Numbered from the stretch's first letter, positions 16,625-26,079 are shown. The stretch is DNA of 64,000 nt from Mechercharimyces sp. CAU 1602 (GCF_024753565.1 NZ_JANTPT010000001.1:434001-498000), one strand, 5' to 3'. Notes: a model not told the origin generated them from the sequence alone. A program made the numbers and translations.

Positions 16625-17617
16625 ATGAAACGAATTTTTTCGGGTAGTCAACCGACCGGGAATTTACATCTAGGAAATTACCTTGGAGCGATTAAGCAAT
16701 ATATTAAATACCAGGAAGAGGGGGATGGATTTTTCTGCGTGGTAGATTTGCATGCGCTTACCCTTCCGCAAGATCCTGAGGCGCTGCGAAAAAAAACGAT
16801 GGAACTGGCGACACTTTATGTGGCGGCAGGGCTTGATCCAAATAAAGCAACTCTTTTTATTCAGTCGCATGTGCCTGCACATGCAGAAGGTGCATGGTTA
16901 TTGCAATGCATCGCACGTATGGGTGAACTTAACCGGATGGTGCAATTCAAAGAGAAAGGAAAAGGAGAGGAGACGGCTGGAGTGGGGCTTTTCACCTATC
17001 CTATTTTACAAGCGGCAGACATCTTATTGTACGATGCGGATATTGTTCCTGTGGGCGAGGATCAGAAGCAGCACATCGAATTGACACGCGATCTAGCGGA
17101 GCGCTTTAATCATCGTTTCGGTGAGGTGTTAAAAGTGCCTGTACCGATGATTCCCGAGCAGGGAGCGCGCATCATGGGTTTAGATAACCCTGAAAAGAAG
17201 ATGAGCAAAAGTGCGGAAAGCGCAAGCAATTATATAACCTTATTGGAAGATCCGAAATCGATCATGAAAAAGTTGAAGCGTGCGGTGACGGACTCAGAGA
17301 ACGTGGTTCGTTATGATCGTGAGCAAAAGCCAGGAGTCAGCAATCTCCTTGAGATTCACAGTTTGCTGTCTGGAGAGTCGATTTCTGCTTTAGAAGAAAA
17401 ATATAGCGATGCAGGCTATGGGAAGTTGAAGATTGAAACAGCAGAAGTGATTATTGATCATCTTACACCTGTTCGTGAGCGTTATAAAAAATTAGTAGAG
17501 ACGGGGGAGATCGAAGAGATCTTGATAACAGGTGCCAAAAGAGCGCAAGAGGTAACAGGAGGAGTGTTAGAGCGGATGCGTTCTGCGATGGGCTTAGTCT
17601 CACCTTATCGGAAATAG
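16625..17617 (+). CDS. trpS: Tryptophanyl-tRNA synthetase
   Basis: 330 aa class I aminoacyl-tRNA synthetase. The HIGH-type signature is PTGNLHLGNYLGA near the N-terminus and the KMSKS motif is KKMSKS near residue 195. It also shows GEDQKQHIELTRDLAERFN, typical of TrpRS. It charges tRNA-Trp in the cytoplasm. AGGAGG precedes the ATG. Expression is governed by the T-box leader. Confidence 0.97.
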   Translation: MKRIFSGSQPTGNLHLGNYLGAIKQYIKYQEEGDGFFCVVDLHALTLPQDPEALRKKTMELATLYVAAGLDPNKATLFIQSHVPAHAEGAWLLQCIARMGELNRMVQFKEKGKGEETAGVGLFTYPILQAADILLYDADIVPVGEDQKQHIELTRDLAERFNHRFGEVLKVPVPMIPEQGARIMGLDNPEKKMSKSAESASNYITLLEDPKSIMKKLKRAVTDSENVVRYDREQKPGVSNLLEIHSLLSGESISALEEKYSDAGYGKLKIETAEVIIDHLTPVRERYKKLVETGEIEEILITGAKRAQEVTGGVLERMRSAMGLVSPYRK

Positions 17618-17618
17618 T

Positions 17619-17652
17619 AAAAGAGGCGGACGAAAAATGTCCGCCTCTTTTA
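17619..17652 (+). terminator. trpS terminator
   Basis: AAAAGAGGCGGAC pairs with GTCCGCCTCTTTT. Confidence 0.85.
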
Positions 17653-17789
17653 AATGCTCCAGTGTAAGGTTAAGAATAGCGCATCCAAACAATGATTTAT
17701 AAGTAAAGTCTGAATAATCATTTGATTACATATACGTGAGCAAGGTAGTGACATATAATGAAGTGAAGAACGAAAGGGGAGTGAAAAAG

Positions 17790-18764
17790 ATGAAGGCAGT
17801 TTATTGTGATCGGTATGGACCTCCTGCGGTTTTAGAGCTGAAAGAGGTTCAAAAACCGACACCAGAAGGAAAGGAGGTACTAATTCGCATTTATGCTACG
17901 GCTGTCTCCTCGGGGGATACACGCATTCGGAGCGGTTTACGTGCGCGCCTTCCACTGTGGCCGTTTTCGAAGTTGGCAATTGGGTGGAGGAGACCGAAAA
18001 ATCCGATTCTGGGGATGTGTTTCGCAGGTGAAGTGGAAGCGATTGGAGAGAACGTGACGCGGTTTCGTGTTGGTGATCAAGTATATGGTTCATGTGGGAA
18101 AACGTATGCAGAATATATTCAAGTGTCAGAGGAGCGTGCTATTGCACGTAAACCTGCTAATCTTTCATATGCTGAGGTAGCAGGCATTCCCTTTGGGGCG
18201 ATTTCAGCGCTTCATTTCTTAAAAAATCAAGGGAAAATTAGTGAGGGACAGCAGGTGTTAATCTATGGAGCCTCAGGGAGTGTCGGTACATATGCGATTC
18301 AATTGGCGAAGTATTTTGGTGCGGAAGTGACAGCGGTATGTAGTGGTGCCAATGCGGAACTGGTAAAGTCCTTGGAGGCAGATCACGTTTGGGACTACAC
18401 CTGTGATGATATTACTCTGACGGACCGTACATACGATATCATTTTTGATACGGTGGGCAAAACAACGTACTCTTCTTATAAAGCATTATTAAAAGAGAAT
18501 GGACGCTATCTCCTCGCTGTCTTTGATTTCCCCCAAGTAGCATTGATGCTGTGGACATCGCTTATGGGAAAGAAAAAAGTGATGGGCGGAATAGCAGACA
18601 GCAAGGTGGAACATCTCGATTTTCTGCGAGATTTGATGGAGTCAGAGAAGTTAAAGCCTGTTATCGATCGACACTACCAATTAGAAGAGATTGTGGAGGC
18701 ACATCAATACGTCGATTTGGGCCATAAGAAAGGCGATGTGATTATTGATGTGGTGCAATCATAA
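17790..18764 (+). CDS. NAD(P)-dependent MDR-family reductase/dehydrogenase
   Basis: 324 aa medium-chain dehydrogenase/reductase, quinone-reductase branch. An N-terminal GroES-like domain begins MKAVYCDRYGPPAVLEL, followed by a Rossmann domain with VLIYGASGSVGTYAIQLAK. The catalytic-zinc ligands of true alcohol dehydrogenases are not evident, so a zinc-independent oxidoreductase is likely. ATG at 17790 is chosen for the AAAGGGGAG site; upstream in-frame codons have none. It is monocistronic between two terminators, and the substrate is unknown. Confidence 0.82.
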   Translation: MKAVYCDRYGPPAVLELKEVQKPTPEGKEVLIRIYATAVSSGDTRIRSGLRARLPLWPFSKLAIGWRRPKNPILGMCFAGEVEAIGENVTRFRVGDQVYGSCGKTYAEYIQVSEERAIARKPANLSYAEVAGIPFGAISALHFLKNQGKISEGQQVLIYGASGSVGTYAIQLAKYFGAEVTAVCSGANAELVKSLEADHVWDYTCDDITLTDRTYDIIFDTVGKTTYSSYKALLKENGRYLLAVFDFPQVALMLWTSLMGKKKVMGGIADSKVEHLDFLRDLMESEKLKPVIDRHYQLEEIVEAHQYVDLGHKKGDVIIDVVQS

Positions 18765-18774
18765 CGTCCCAACT

Positions 18775-18803
18775 AAAAAAGCGACCCGTGCGGGTCGTTT
18801 TTT
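18775..18803. terminator. Bidirectional terminator between the MDR reductase gene and rpsT
   Basis: AAAAAAGCGACCCG pairs with CGGGTCGTTTTTT around a two-base loop. Confidence 0.85.
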
Positions 18804-18807
18804 AGTT

Positions 18808-19068
18808 TTAGAGGCTGTTAAGTTTTTGCGTTAAGCGGGACTTTTGGCGAGCAGCTGTATTTTTGTGCAACAAGCCTTTGGTCACCCCTTTGTCCAATTT
18901 GCGAAGTGCATCTTGTAGCAAAGGTTGTGCTTGCTCTTTATCTTGCTTTTCAACGGCAACCAAGAACTTCTTCACGGAAGTGCGCAGAGCCGACTTTTGC
19001 ATAGCACGGTGTTCGCGACGTTTTTCGTTGATTTTAGTCCGTTTGATGGCAGATTTAATGTTTGGCAT
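18808..19068 (-). CDS. rpsT: 30S ribosomal protein S20
   Basis: 86 aa, basic. It begins [18 protein letters not shown] and ends [15 protein letters not shown], as in bS20. It binds 16S rRNA early in 30S assembly. AGGAGG precedes the ATG. Its orientation opposite to holA and gpr is the same as in B. subtilis. Confidence 0.97.
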   Translation of the reverse strand: MPNIKSAIKRTKINEKRREHRAMQKSALRTSVKKFLVAVEKQDKEQAQPLLQDALRKLDKGVTKGLLHKNTAARQKSRLTQKLNSL

Positions 19069-19242
19069 TAGGTTTCACCTCCTAAGAAGCAAAAAACTTC
19101 TTCAATCCGATCGATTTCCTAATCGAACAACACCCTGCATTCTACCATGTGAACGAAGAAAACGCAAGATGGGAATAAAATTGAGGGCATATTGGAAAAA
19201 ATGGGGAGGAAGGTGTAAGTAGTAGGGACTGGGGGTTTCAAC

Positions 19243-20358
19243 ATGGCAAAGGAAGAACAGATGCAAGGAGCTTTAAGTAACTTGGAGGATTATTCGATCC
19301 GTACCGATCTCGCCCGTGAAGCACATGATATGGCTTCACAAAGAGAGTCTGATGAAAGTGGAATACAAGGGATTGAAAATGAAGAATATGAACAGGACGG
19401 TATTATTACGAGTTGGATTCGCATTGAAGAAGGGAATGCAGCTGATCGATTGGGAAAAATGCCAGGCACATATCTAACTTTGGAGGTTCCTGGCTTGCGT
19501 AGTAAGGATTCAAATCTGCAAAAACGGGTGACGGCTCATTTTGCTCAAACCTTTGCTCAATTCTTGACGGAGTGCCAGATCGCGCCGAATGCTTCTTGTT
19601 TGGTCGTAGGGTTAGGGAATCGCAATGTGACGGCAGATGCGTTAGGTCCCTTTGTGGTGAAACACTTAATGGTAACCCGTCATCTGTTTGAATTGATGCC
19701 GGAGCAAGTGGAGCAGGGTTATCGTCCGGTCAGTGCAATCGCCCCCGGTGTATTGGGAACGACAGGCGTGGAGACAAGTGAAATTATTCATGGATTGGTA
19801 GAAAAGTGTAAACCTGACTTCATCGTTGCGATTGATGCACTTGCCTCTCGTGCTCTCAGCCGAGTGTATACAACAATTCAAATTGCAGATACAGGGATAA
19901 ATCCTGGTTCGGGTGTGGGAAACAAACGAAAGGGCTTAACGAAGGAGACGTTGGGTATACCTGTGATCGCTATTGGTATTCCAACAGTGGTAGATGCGGT
20001 TACTATTACTCATGATACGATCGACTTCATTCTGGCACATCTACAGCGACAAGTATCTAACGAGAAGCCGACTAATCCCCTTGATCCATTAAATCGTGCC
20101 ACAGTGCGTGAACTACAAGGAATGACAGTGGATGAGACGACACGCAATAACTACTTGGGTCTAATGGGAGGGTTAGAAGAGAATGAGAAGCGTGCACTCA
20201 TTCATGAAGTACTAAGTCCGTTAGGTCAAAACTTGATTGTTACACCGAAAGAAGTAGATGATTTTATCGGTGATATGGCACAACTGATCGCAAGCGGTCT
20301 TAATTGTGCTTTGCATGAAGCTGTCACGATGGATAATGTAGCCGCTCATTCTCACTAA
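19243..20358 (+). CDS. gpr: Germination protease, SASP-specific
   Basis: 371 aa, matching the GPR zymogen. It contains [15 protein letters not shown] near the pro-sequence cleavage region and the core [16 protein letters not shown], followed by [10 protein letters not shown] and [16 protein letters not shown] degrades alpha/beta-type small acid-soluble spore proteins during germination. One such substrate is encoded at 57298-57492 with the cleavage-type EIAAEFGV motif. Expression is normally forespore-specific; no convincing sigma-F or sigma-G promoter was found by eye here. Confidence 0.95.
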   Translation: MAKEEQMQGALSNLEDYSIRTDLAREAHDMASQRESDESGIQGIENEEYEQDGIITSWIRIEEGNAADRLGKMPGTYLTLEVPGLRSKDSNLQKRVTAHFAQTFAQFLTECQIAPNASCLVVGLGNRNVTADALGPFVVKHLMVTRHLFELMPEQVEQGYRPVSAIAPGVLGTTGVETSEIIHGLVEKCKPDFIVAIDALASRALSRVYTTIQIADTGINPGSGVGNKRKGLTKETLGIPVIAIGIPTVVDAVTITHDTIDFILAHLQRQVSNEKPTNPLDPLNRATVRELQGMTVDETTRNNYLGLMGGLEENEKRALIHEVLSPLGQNLIVTPKEVDDFIGDMAQLIASGLNCALHEAVTMDNVAAHSH

Positions 20359-20443
20359 AACCTTTAGCTGATCGGTTCTACTCTATCTTTCATTTACATA
20401 GGCTCTTTTTAAGAGATATGAAAGAGAAAGAGGGGAATGAACC

Positions 20444-21607
20444 ATGAGTAGTGGGAGCCGAGGTAGTCGCTTTACTGAAGTAAATTTGGCCAAGCCTCGG
20501 GCAAGACAAATCATGGTAATCATCATACTGGCAATGGTATGTGTCTTGATGATAAGCGGCTTAGTAGCGATGGCAGAAGCAGAGCGAAGCGTTACAGGGA
20601 TCCACTTGGGTAGGGTGACGTCTCAGTTGTCCGTGCAATCGCTGATGATGGTAATGGGAAGAGAAGTTCCATACCTAGGAATAACAGAAGAGGCAGCGCA
20701 GCAGGAAGGGATATTTTCACAGGTAATTTTTGAACTGATTACTAGTGTGAATCCAGAAGATCCACGCACTTTTTTGGGAGGAGAGCTTCCTGGCTTTGCC
20801 CTGTTCGATACAGAAATTGTGGTGGCAGGAGAAGGGGTGGATTACACGTCGGTTCCGATGGAATCTGCGCCACCTGCAGCTGTGGAGGAGAAGTTGGCAA
20901 CAAGCGATACGGGGGAAACGGCGAAGGCGAGCAATGAGCAAAAAAAGACAGACAAGCCTGTTGTTACTGGCAAAAAGCGGGTGTTTATATACCATACACA
21001 TTATAGCGAATCGTACCTGCCGCAACTGAAGACGAAGAAAAAACCGAATGAAGCGTACGACGCGAAGACCAATATAACGATGGTGGGTAAACGGTTTGCC
21101 AAGGAGCTAGCCGAATTGGGAATCGGAGCAGAAGTATCGGATACGCAATATAAAGTAGGTTGGAATCAGCTTTATGGAGCCTCACGCGAATCTGTTGTAC
21201 AAGCGATGAAAAGCGAAGATGATTTACAGTATTTTATCGACATTCATCGTGACTCTCAGCGCCGAGATAAAACCACGATAAAAATTAAAGAGAAGTCATA
21301 TGCTCGTATAGCATTTGTGATTGGAACAGCACATAAGAATTGGCAGAAAAATGAAGCGTTTGCCCTGCAGTTACACAAGAAATTGGACGAACTCTATCCG
21401 GGATTATCTAAAGGAGTCTTTCGCAAGAGTCGCGCTATGGGCAACGGCGAGTACAATCAATCCCTCTCTGCTAAAGCCGTATTGGTTGAAGTGGGCGGTG
21501 TAGACAATACGATGGAAGAGGCGTATCGAACCTCGGAGGCATTAGCCAATGTGTTGGCTGAAATTCATTTTGAAGCGACGCCAGTAGATGCAAAACCTAG
21601 TGATTGA
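20444..21607 (+). CDS. spoIIP: Stage II sporulation protein P
   Basis: 387 aa. One N-terminal membrane anchor (VIIILAMVCVLMISGLVAMA, about 27-46) and a C-terminal peptidoglycan hydrolase domain with IYHTHYSESYLP, where the His and Glu are zinc or catalytic residues, then DIHRDSQRRDK. SpoIIP is an amidase/endopeptidase that works with SpoIID and SpoIIM to drive engulfment. Its position after gpr is conserved. Confidence 0.95.
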   Translation: MSSGSRGSRFTEVNLAKPRARQIMVIIILAMVCVLMISGLVAMAEAERSVTGIHLGRVTSQLSVQSLMMVMGREVPYLGITEEAAQQEGIFSQVIFELITSVNPEDPRTFLGGELPGFALFDTEIVVAGEGVDYTSVPMESAPPAAVEEKLATSDTGETAKASNEQKKTDKPVVTGKKRVFIYHTHYSESYLPQLKTKKKPNEAYDAKTNITMVGKRFAKELAELGIGAEVSDTQYKVGWNQLYGASRESVVQAMKSEDDLQYFIDIHRDSQRRDKTTIKIKEKSYARIAFVIGTAHKNWQKNEAFALQLHKKLDELYPGLSKGVFRKSRAMGNGEYNQSLSAKAVLVEVGGVDNTMEEAYRTSEALANVLAEIHFEATPVDAKPSD

Positions 21608-21622
21608 GGAGATGACAAGAAG

Positions 21623-22054
21623 ATGAAATATACTGGACAAGTAACCTTGCTCCTGCTCGTACTCCTCTTTGGCATATTTCTAGGAATAGATACGGCAGAA
21701 GATAGCATTCAGGAGATGCAGGGGCAGGAGGGCGCTTCGCAAGCATTGGAGATTCGTCCTGAAGATGGATGGGTAGAGATAGAGGTTTTGGGCGAAGAGT
21801 TTACGACAGAGTATCCAGTGGACAAGATTAACATTCGAGCGGTCGAAACATTGAAACAGGAAGCAAGCGAGGCGACGATTGGTCCCTCTTCCAATCAATT
21901 GGCAATATGGGGAAATCAAGTGGGGACAGGTTTAGAAGAAGGGGCTCGTACCACGCTGGTCAAGATCCTCTCTATTTTTAAAAAAGAGAATCAACAAGAA
22001 GAGGAGCCAGCGGAGTATCAACCTGTTTCTCCTTTTGAACCAGGAGAACGGTAA
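21623..22054 (+). CDS. yqxA: YqxA-like protein (DUF3679)
   Basis: 143 aa. It begins with one hydrophobic segment (VTLLLLVLLFGIFLGI) and then an acidic extracytoplasmic region. Its size, its membrane anchor and its place directly behind spoIIP (15 bases apart) match B. subtilis YqxA. The function is unknown; co-expression with spoIIP suggests a sporulation-time membrane protein. Confidence 0.75.
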   Translation: MKYTGQVTLLLLVLLFGIFLGIDTAEDSIQEMQGQEGASQALEIRPEDGWVEIEVLGEEFTTEYPVDKINIRAVETLKQEASEATIGPSSNQLAIWGNQVGTGLEEGARTTLVKILSIFKKENQQEEEPAEYQPVSPFEPGER

Positions 22055-22067
22055 AAGAAAATCTGAG

Positions 22068-22110
22068 GAGGAGCGACGTCTATTTTCCTTGACATCGTTC
22101 CTCTTTCTTA
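22068..22110 (+). terminator. Terminator of spoIIP-yqxA
   Basis: GAGGAGCGACGTC pairs with GACATCGTTCCTC (one mismatch), then TTTCTT. The 3' arm contains the -35 of the next promoter. Confidence 0.65.
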
Positions 22111-22117
22111 TTATGGT
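22089..22117 (+). promoter_or_regulatory. Promoter of the Rrf2-OYE operon
   Basis: TTGACA (22089-22094), a 17-base spacer and TATGGT (22112-22117). Confidence 0.6.
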
Positions 22118-22122
22118 TATTG

Positions 22123-22139
22123 TAGATAATCTTTATCTA
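22123..22139. promoter_or_regulatory. Putative Rrf2 operator
   Basis: TAGATAATCTTTATCTA, a perfect 6+5+6 inverted repeat at the expected transcription start, just before the Rrf2 gene. Confidence 0.6.
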
Positions 22140-22171
22140 TATTTGTGTTGATTGGATCGATGATGATGCGA

Positions 22172-22651
22172 ATGAAATCGGGTATGGAACATGCTATGTA
22201 TACGTTAGCACTTCTTGCTAAAATTCCGAGTAGAACAAGTTTAAGTGCAGAAGCTCTTAGTACGAGGCTGTCTGTTTCCACATCTTATTTTAAAAAGGGG
22301 ATGAGACAGCTCGTAACTGCAGATTTAGTTCGTTCTACACCAGGGGTAGGTGGCGGGTTTTCGCTTGCACGTCCTGCTTCTCAAATTACGATGCTAGAAG
22401 TGTATCAAGCGGTTGAGGGGAAGGGATCCCTTTATCGAGCAGAGGGTGTGAAGGATCGCTTTTTTTCATGTGAATCGATGGCAGACGGGAGCGATTGTAC
22501 TTTTGCCAGGTTGATGGCACGAGCAGAAGCTGCATGGGTTCAGGTATTGGAAGAAGAGACGTTAGCAAAGATGGTAACGGAGATGGAAACAAATTGTTCA
22601 CCACAGCAGTTGCGCGACTTGGAGAGATGGATACAGACACAGATAAAATAG
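22172..22651 (+). CDS. Rrf2-family transcriptional regulator
   Basis: About 159 aa. The winged HTH is recognisable: LSAEALSTRLSVSTSYFKKGMRQLVTADLV and PGVGGGFSLARP. Only two Cys residues are seen (CESMADGSDC), so it does not show the three-Cys Fe-S pattern of IscR/NsrR and resembles the YwnA-like branch. The start is uncertain: MKSGMEHAMY at 22172 aligns best with family N-termini, but no clear ribosome binding site is present. It is 14 bases ahead of an old-yellow-enzyme gene. Confidence 0.8.
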   Translation: MKSGMEHAMYTLALLAKIPSRTSLSAEALSTRLSVSTSYFKKGMRQLVTADLVRSTPGVGGGFSLARPASQITMLEVYQAVEGKGSLYRAEGVKDRFFSCESMADGSDCTFARLMARAEAAWVQVLEEETLAKMVTEMETNCSPQQLRDLERWIQTQIK

Positions 22652-22665
22652 AGGGAGAATGAAAA

Positions 22666-23730
22666 ATGGAAACCAAAAACAAAGTAATCAAATTAGCTGA
22701 ACCTGTGCAGATAGGGGCATGGCAATTACAGAGTCGGACTGCGATGGCACCGATGACACGTTGTTTTGCTGATGATGACACGGGAGTTGTTGGGGAAGAT
22801 ATCGTGCAATATTATCGCAAGCGAGCAGCAGATGGGATTGGACTGATCATTACAGAGGGAACACTAGTAAGTCCTCGTGGTAAAGGGAATCCAGGGATTC
22901 CTGGACTTTACACGCAGGAGCAAACGAATTCGTGGAAGCGGGTTACAGATGCGGTACATGAAGAAGGAGGCACAATTATCGCACAGTTATGGCATGTTGG
23001 GCGTGCCTCGCATCGGGACTTATTAGAGGGGATGTTACCACAATCTGCTTCCGCTATTGGTATAGACGGAAAAGTAAGTCGTTTTGGTAAGCCATATGAT
23101 GTTCCCGAAGAGATGAGTAAAGAAGAGATTGATAACGTGATTGCACAGTACGCACAAGCGGCTAGAAACGCTTTGGAAGCCGGTTTTGACGGTGTTGAAA
23201 TTCATGGAGCGCATGGGTATTTGATTGATCAGTTTAATAGTGATATTTCCAACACACGCACGGATGAGTACGGAGGAGATCTTGCTAATCGTCTTACCTT
23301 TATGAAGAGGGTATTGCGCGCTGTCATAGATGTTGTAGGTACAGAGCGCACATTGATTCGCTTCTCTGCACTGAAAATAGACCAGTTGGATTATATGTGG
23401 GAAGACCCTGAGACAGCAATTCGCACCTTTATTGAGGCTTTTCATGAAGTGGGCGTGACGATGATTCATCCCTCAACGATGGACTATACACAAGTTATAG
23501 CAGATGGAAAAACCTTGCATGAACTCGTGCGTAAACATTGGAAGGGAACCGTTATAGGAGTAGGTGGGTTGGATCCTCTTACAGCAGAAGATGGATTGCG
23601 TGCAGGAACTATGGATGTGGCTGCATTTGGGCGTCCTCTGATAGCCAATCCTGACTATCTCCAGCGTATAAAAAACGGTAAAGACCTGGTAGAATACGAT
23701 GCAAAGCAGCATTTGACTACGTTAATATAA
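22666..23730 (+). CDS. NADH:flavin oxidoreductase, old yellow enzyme family
   Basis: 354 aa TIM-barrel flavoprotein. Conserved elements are SRTAMAPMTRCFAD at the N-terminus, AQLWHVGRAS, GFDGVEIHGAHGYLIDQF (substrate-binding His pair), TDEYGGDLANR and a C-terminal FMN-binding segment AAFGRPLIANPD. It probably reduces activated alkenes or quinones using NAD(P)H. It is co-transcribed with the Rrf2 regulator, so an electrophile or redox signal is a reasonable guess. Confidence 0.9.
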   Translation: METKNKVIKLAEPVQIGAWQLQSRTAMAPMTRCFADDDTGVVGEDIVQYYRKRAADGIGLIITEGTLVSPRGKGNPGIPGLYTQEQTNSWKRVTDAVHEEGGTIIAQLWHVGRASHRDLLEGMLPQSASAIGIDGKVSRFGKPYDVPEEMSKEEIDNVIAQYAQAARNALEAGFDGVEIHGAHGYLIDQFNSDISNTRTDEYGGDLANRLTFMKRVLRAVIDVVGTERTLIRFSALKIDQLDYMWEDPETAIRTFIEAFHEVGVTMIHPSTMDYTQVIADGKTLHELVRKHWKGTVIGVGGLDPLTAEDGLRAGTMDVAAFGRPLIANPDYLQRIKNGKDLVEYDAKQHLTTLI

Positions 23731-23749
23731 AGGAAATGATAAAACCGCC

Positions 23750-23790
23750 CAAAAGAAGAACCTGGTATACCACCGGGTTCTTCTTTTGGA
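23750..23790 (+). terminator. Terminator of the Rrf2-OYE operon
   Basis: AAAAGAAGAACC pairs with GGTTCTTCTTTT, with an inner helix. Confidence 0.8.
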
Positions 23791-23877
23791 TATGCTCCCT
23801 TTTTCATAATGGCTGGTTAAGAAGGACGAGAATAGGAAGTGGACAATGGTTCATCTATTGTTTACTTGTATCTCGTT

Positions 23878-26022
23878 TTACGTACTCGTCTCGCCCCCAT
23901 TGCTGACACCCCTTGGTCCCCGCGGTCCGCGTGGACCTCTTCTTCCCCGGGGTCCACGTGCACCATCAGCTCCTGTAGGTCCTGTCGCTCCGGTGGGTCC
24001 GGTTGCCCCTGTCGCTCCGGTGGGCCCAGTTATCCCTTCAGAAGGTTCCGGTCCCACTTTCAACACGAAGGCATCTTGCCCACCTGCTAAAGCATTTTGA
24101 AAGGCGAGGGAGGTGGTGGGGAAGTCACTTGATGTAGTAAAGCCGGTCAGATATGCATCATCTTCGTCATCAACAGTGATTGCGGCCCCGTTTTCTTCTC
24201 CTACTCCCCCTAGATAGGAGGAGTAGGAGATCCCTTGTCCCGAATAACTTACTTGTGTGACAAATGCAGCGGGAATCCCGCCTATGCTATCTTGAAACGC
24301 ATCAGAGGTGACAGGGAAGTTCGTAGATAAAGTTTGTCCTGTTACCCAGGCTTCTCCGAAGGAGTCAACGGCTATGCCGTTACCAATATCGGTGTCGCCA
24401 CCTCCGAGGAAGGTGGAGTAGGTTAGTGCAGTCCCACCCTTATTAAATTTAGTGACGAAGGCATCTCCGGGGGGTGTACCTGGGAATACCACCAGTGTTT
24501 GTTGGAACGCATTGATGGTGATAGGAAAGTCGGTTGAAGCAGTTTGTCCAGTGACATAAGCATTATTTGCACCGTCGAGATCGATTGCTTGACCTTCCTC
24601 AGCCTCACTCCCTCCTAAATACGAAGAATAGATGGGGGTGCTGCCTGCAGCATTTAATTTAGCGACAAACGCATCGCTAGGTCCGTTGAGCATCCCCTGA
24701 AAGGCTCCGGTAGAAGTAGGAAAATTAGTAGAAGTCGTTTGTCCAGTAATATATGCTTGACCGGACAGATCGAGGGCAATTCCGTTTCCTGATTCTAGTC
24801 CTGCTCCCCCGAAATAGGTAGAATAGAGGAGCGAGCTACCAGTGGCATTAAATTTTGTGACTATTGCATCCGTTGAACCTTTGAGTACTGTTTGGAAAGC
24901 TCCGGAGGTGATGGGAAAGGAAGTAGAGCTGGTTGAACCGACGATATAGGCAAGTGTGCTTGCGTCCACATCAATTCCGAGGCCGAGTGTTTCGCCAAGG
25001 GAACCAACTCCAGCTCCACCTAAATAGGAAGAGTAGAGAAGGGAGGATCCTGTTGGGTTTAATTTGGTGATGAACGCATTAATTGTACCTAGCAGCATGG
25101 TTTGAAAAGCTCCACTTGTGATGGGGAAATTAGTAGAAGAGGTGGAACCTACTACATAAGCGTTATTGCTTATATCGACAGCCACATCTGCAGCGTCTTC
25201 CAATCCTCCCCCCGGGGCAGGTGTTCCTCCGAGGTAGGTAGAGTAGATCAGGGATGTGCCCGCCGGATTTAACTTTGTTACATAGGCATTGGGGGACCCG
25301 GAGATAGTAGTCTGAAACGAACCAGAGGTGATAGGGAAGTTGGTGGATGAAGTTTGCCCGACAATATAGGCATTGCCAGTGGTATCGGTTGTAATACCGT
25401 TCCCGATATCGGAAGAGCTTCCCCCGAGAAAAGTGGAATAGAAGACGACGGGATCAATGATAAGAGGAGAGGAAACGTCGTAGGCGTCTACTCTAAAGCC
25501 GATGGAGTGATCGGAATGAAGCTGGAAGGAAGAAGGGACTGTGATCCTTTTTCCCTCGGTTACTTGATAGCTGAATGGCGCTTGTTCGTGAAAGATCCCG
25601 CTTGCTGTGCAGATGCTTAAGTCTCCCTCCTCATCGAGAAGAAGATGAGTGTTTCCTCTGTAGGTAAATGCAATATCATCTACGCATGCACCAGGATGAA
25701 CAACGATATCATATTTGAAGTAGCCCTCTTGTCCTGAGAACAGGAGATCAATTCCCTGCCACACTTCTTTATATATCACAGCGTTATAAGCGCTGGTGTT
25801 TTCAGTTAAGGAGTGAATATGTTGGCCTTGAGGTCGGGCAGGTCTACTATCTTTGAAAATAAAGTGCAGACATGTATTTCCTCGATGCGCATAGCGAACT
25901 TCCCCGGGAAGAAAGGTTGCTGTGAGGTTTTTATCCTTTCCGATAAAGCAGGAAGGGTGTTTTGTTCCCATGCTTACCTTGTGAAAGAGAAGTGGACAAT
26001 CTAAAAGTACCTTATGTTTCAA
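23878..26022 (-). CDS. Seven-repeat SBBP beta-propeller protein with collagen-like tail (paralogue A)
   Basis: 714 aa. Residues 1 to about 190 form an N-terminal domain with WQGIDLLFSG, KYDIVVHPGA and PLIIDPVVFY, of the type that normally precedes SBBP repeats. Seven repeats of 44-50 residues follow, each with a YLGG-type opening, a NAYVTG-type strand and a STNFP-x-TSGAFQ-like end. Residues about 663-707 are 15 Gly-X-Y triplets, first Thr/Pro/Ala-rich and then ARGPRGRRGPRGPRGPRG. No signal peptide or membrane segment is seen. TTG start with GGAGGGAG upstream. A spore-surface role is inferred from the collagen tail and the sigma-K-type promoter. Confidence 0.85.
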   Translation of the reverse strand: MKHKVLLDCPLLFHKVSMGTKHPSCFIGKDKNLTATFLPGEVRYAHRGNTCLHFIFKDSRPARPQGQHIHSLTENTSAYNAVIYKEVWQGIDLLFSGQEGYFKYDIVVHPGACVDDIAFTYRGNTHLLLDEEGDLSICTASGIFHEQAPFSYQVTEGKRITVPSSFQLHSDHSIGFRVDAYDVSSPLIIDPVVFYSTFLGGSSSDIGNGITTDTTGNAYIVGQTSSTNFPITSGSFQTTISGSPNAYVTKLNPAGTSLIYSTYLGGTPAPGGGLEDAADVAVDISNNAYVVGSTSSTNFPITSGAFQTMLLGTINAFITKLNPTGSSLLYSSYLGGAGVGSLGETLGLGIDVDASTLAYIVGSTSSTSFPITSGAFQTVLKGSTDAIVTKFNATGSSLLYSTYFGGAGLESGNGIALDLSGQAYITGQTTSTNFPTSTGAFQGMLNGPSDAFVAKLNAAGSTPIYSSYLGGSEAEEGQAIDLDGANNAYVTGQTASTDFPITINAFQQTLVVFPGTPPGDAFVTKFNKGGTALTYSTFLGGGDTDIGNGIAVDSFGEAWVTGQTLSTNFPVTSDAFQDSIGGIPAAFVTQVSYSGQGISYSSYLGGVGEENGAAITVDDEDDAYLTGFTTSSDFPTTSLAFQNALAGGQDAFVLKVGPEPSEGITGPTGATGATGPTGATGPTGADGARGPRGRRGPRGPRGPRGVSNGGETST

Positions 26023-26050
26023 TGAACTCCCTCCATGAACGCAATTTTCA

Positions 26051-26079
26051 TACAGTATGGAATCACAGTGACTTTGGTG
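26051..26079 (-). promoter_or_regulatory. Sigma-K-type promoter before paralogue A
   Basis: On the minus strand, CACC, a 16-base spacer and CATACTGTA match the sigma-K pattern mACm-N16/17-CATAnnnTA exactly. It lies about 30 bases upstream of the start codon, between paralogues A and B. Confidence 0.55.

Noticed and set aside
19069-19242. Sigma-F/sigma-G promoter for gpr (GGGCATATT near 19184)
   Set aside because: The -10-like match is fair, but no acceptable -35 lies at the right distance; too weak to list as a feature.
23839-26004. Long plus-strand ORFs opposite the SBBP-collagen genes, rich in Pro, Ser and Arg
   Set aside because: They are antisense shadows of Gly-X-Y and SBBP coding sequence with repeated codon bias; no ribosome binding sites and no independent domain.
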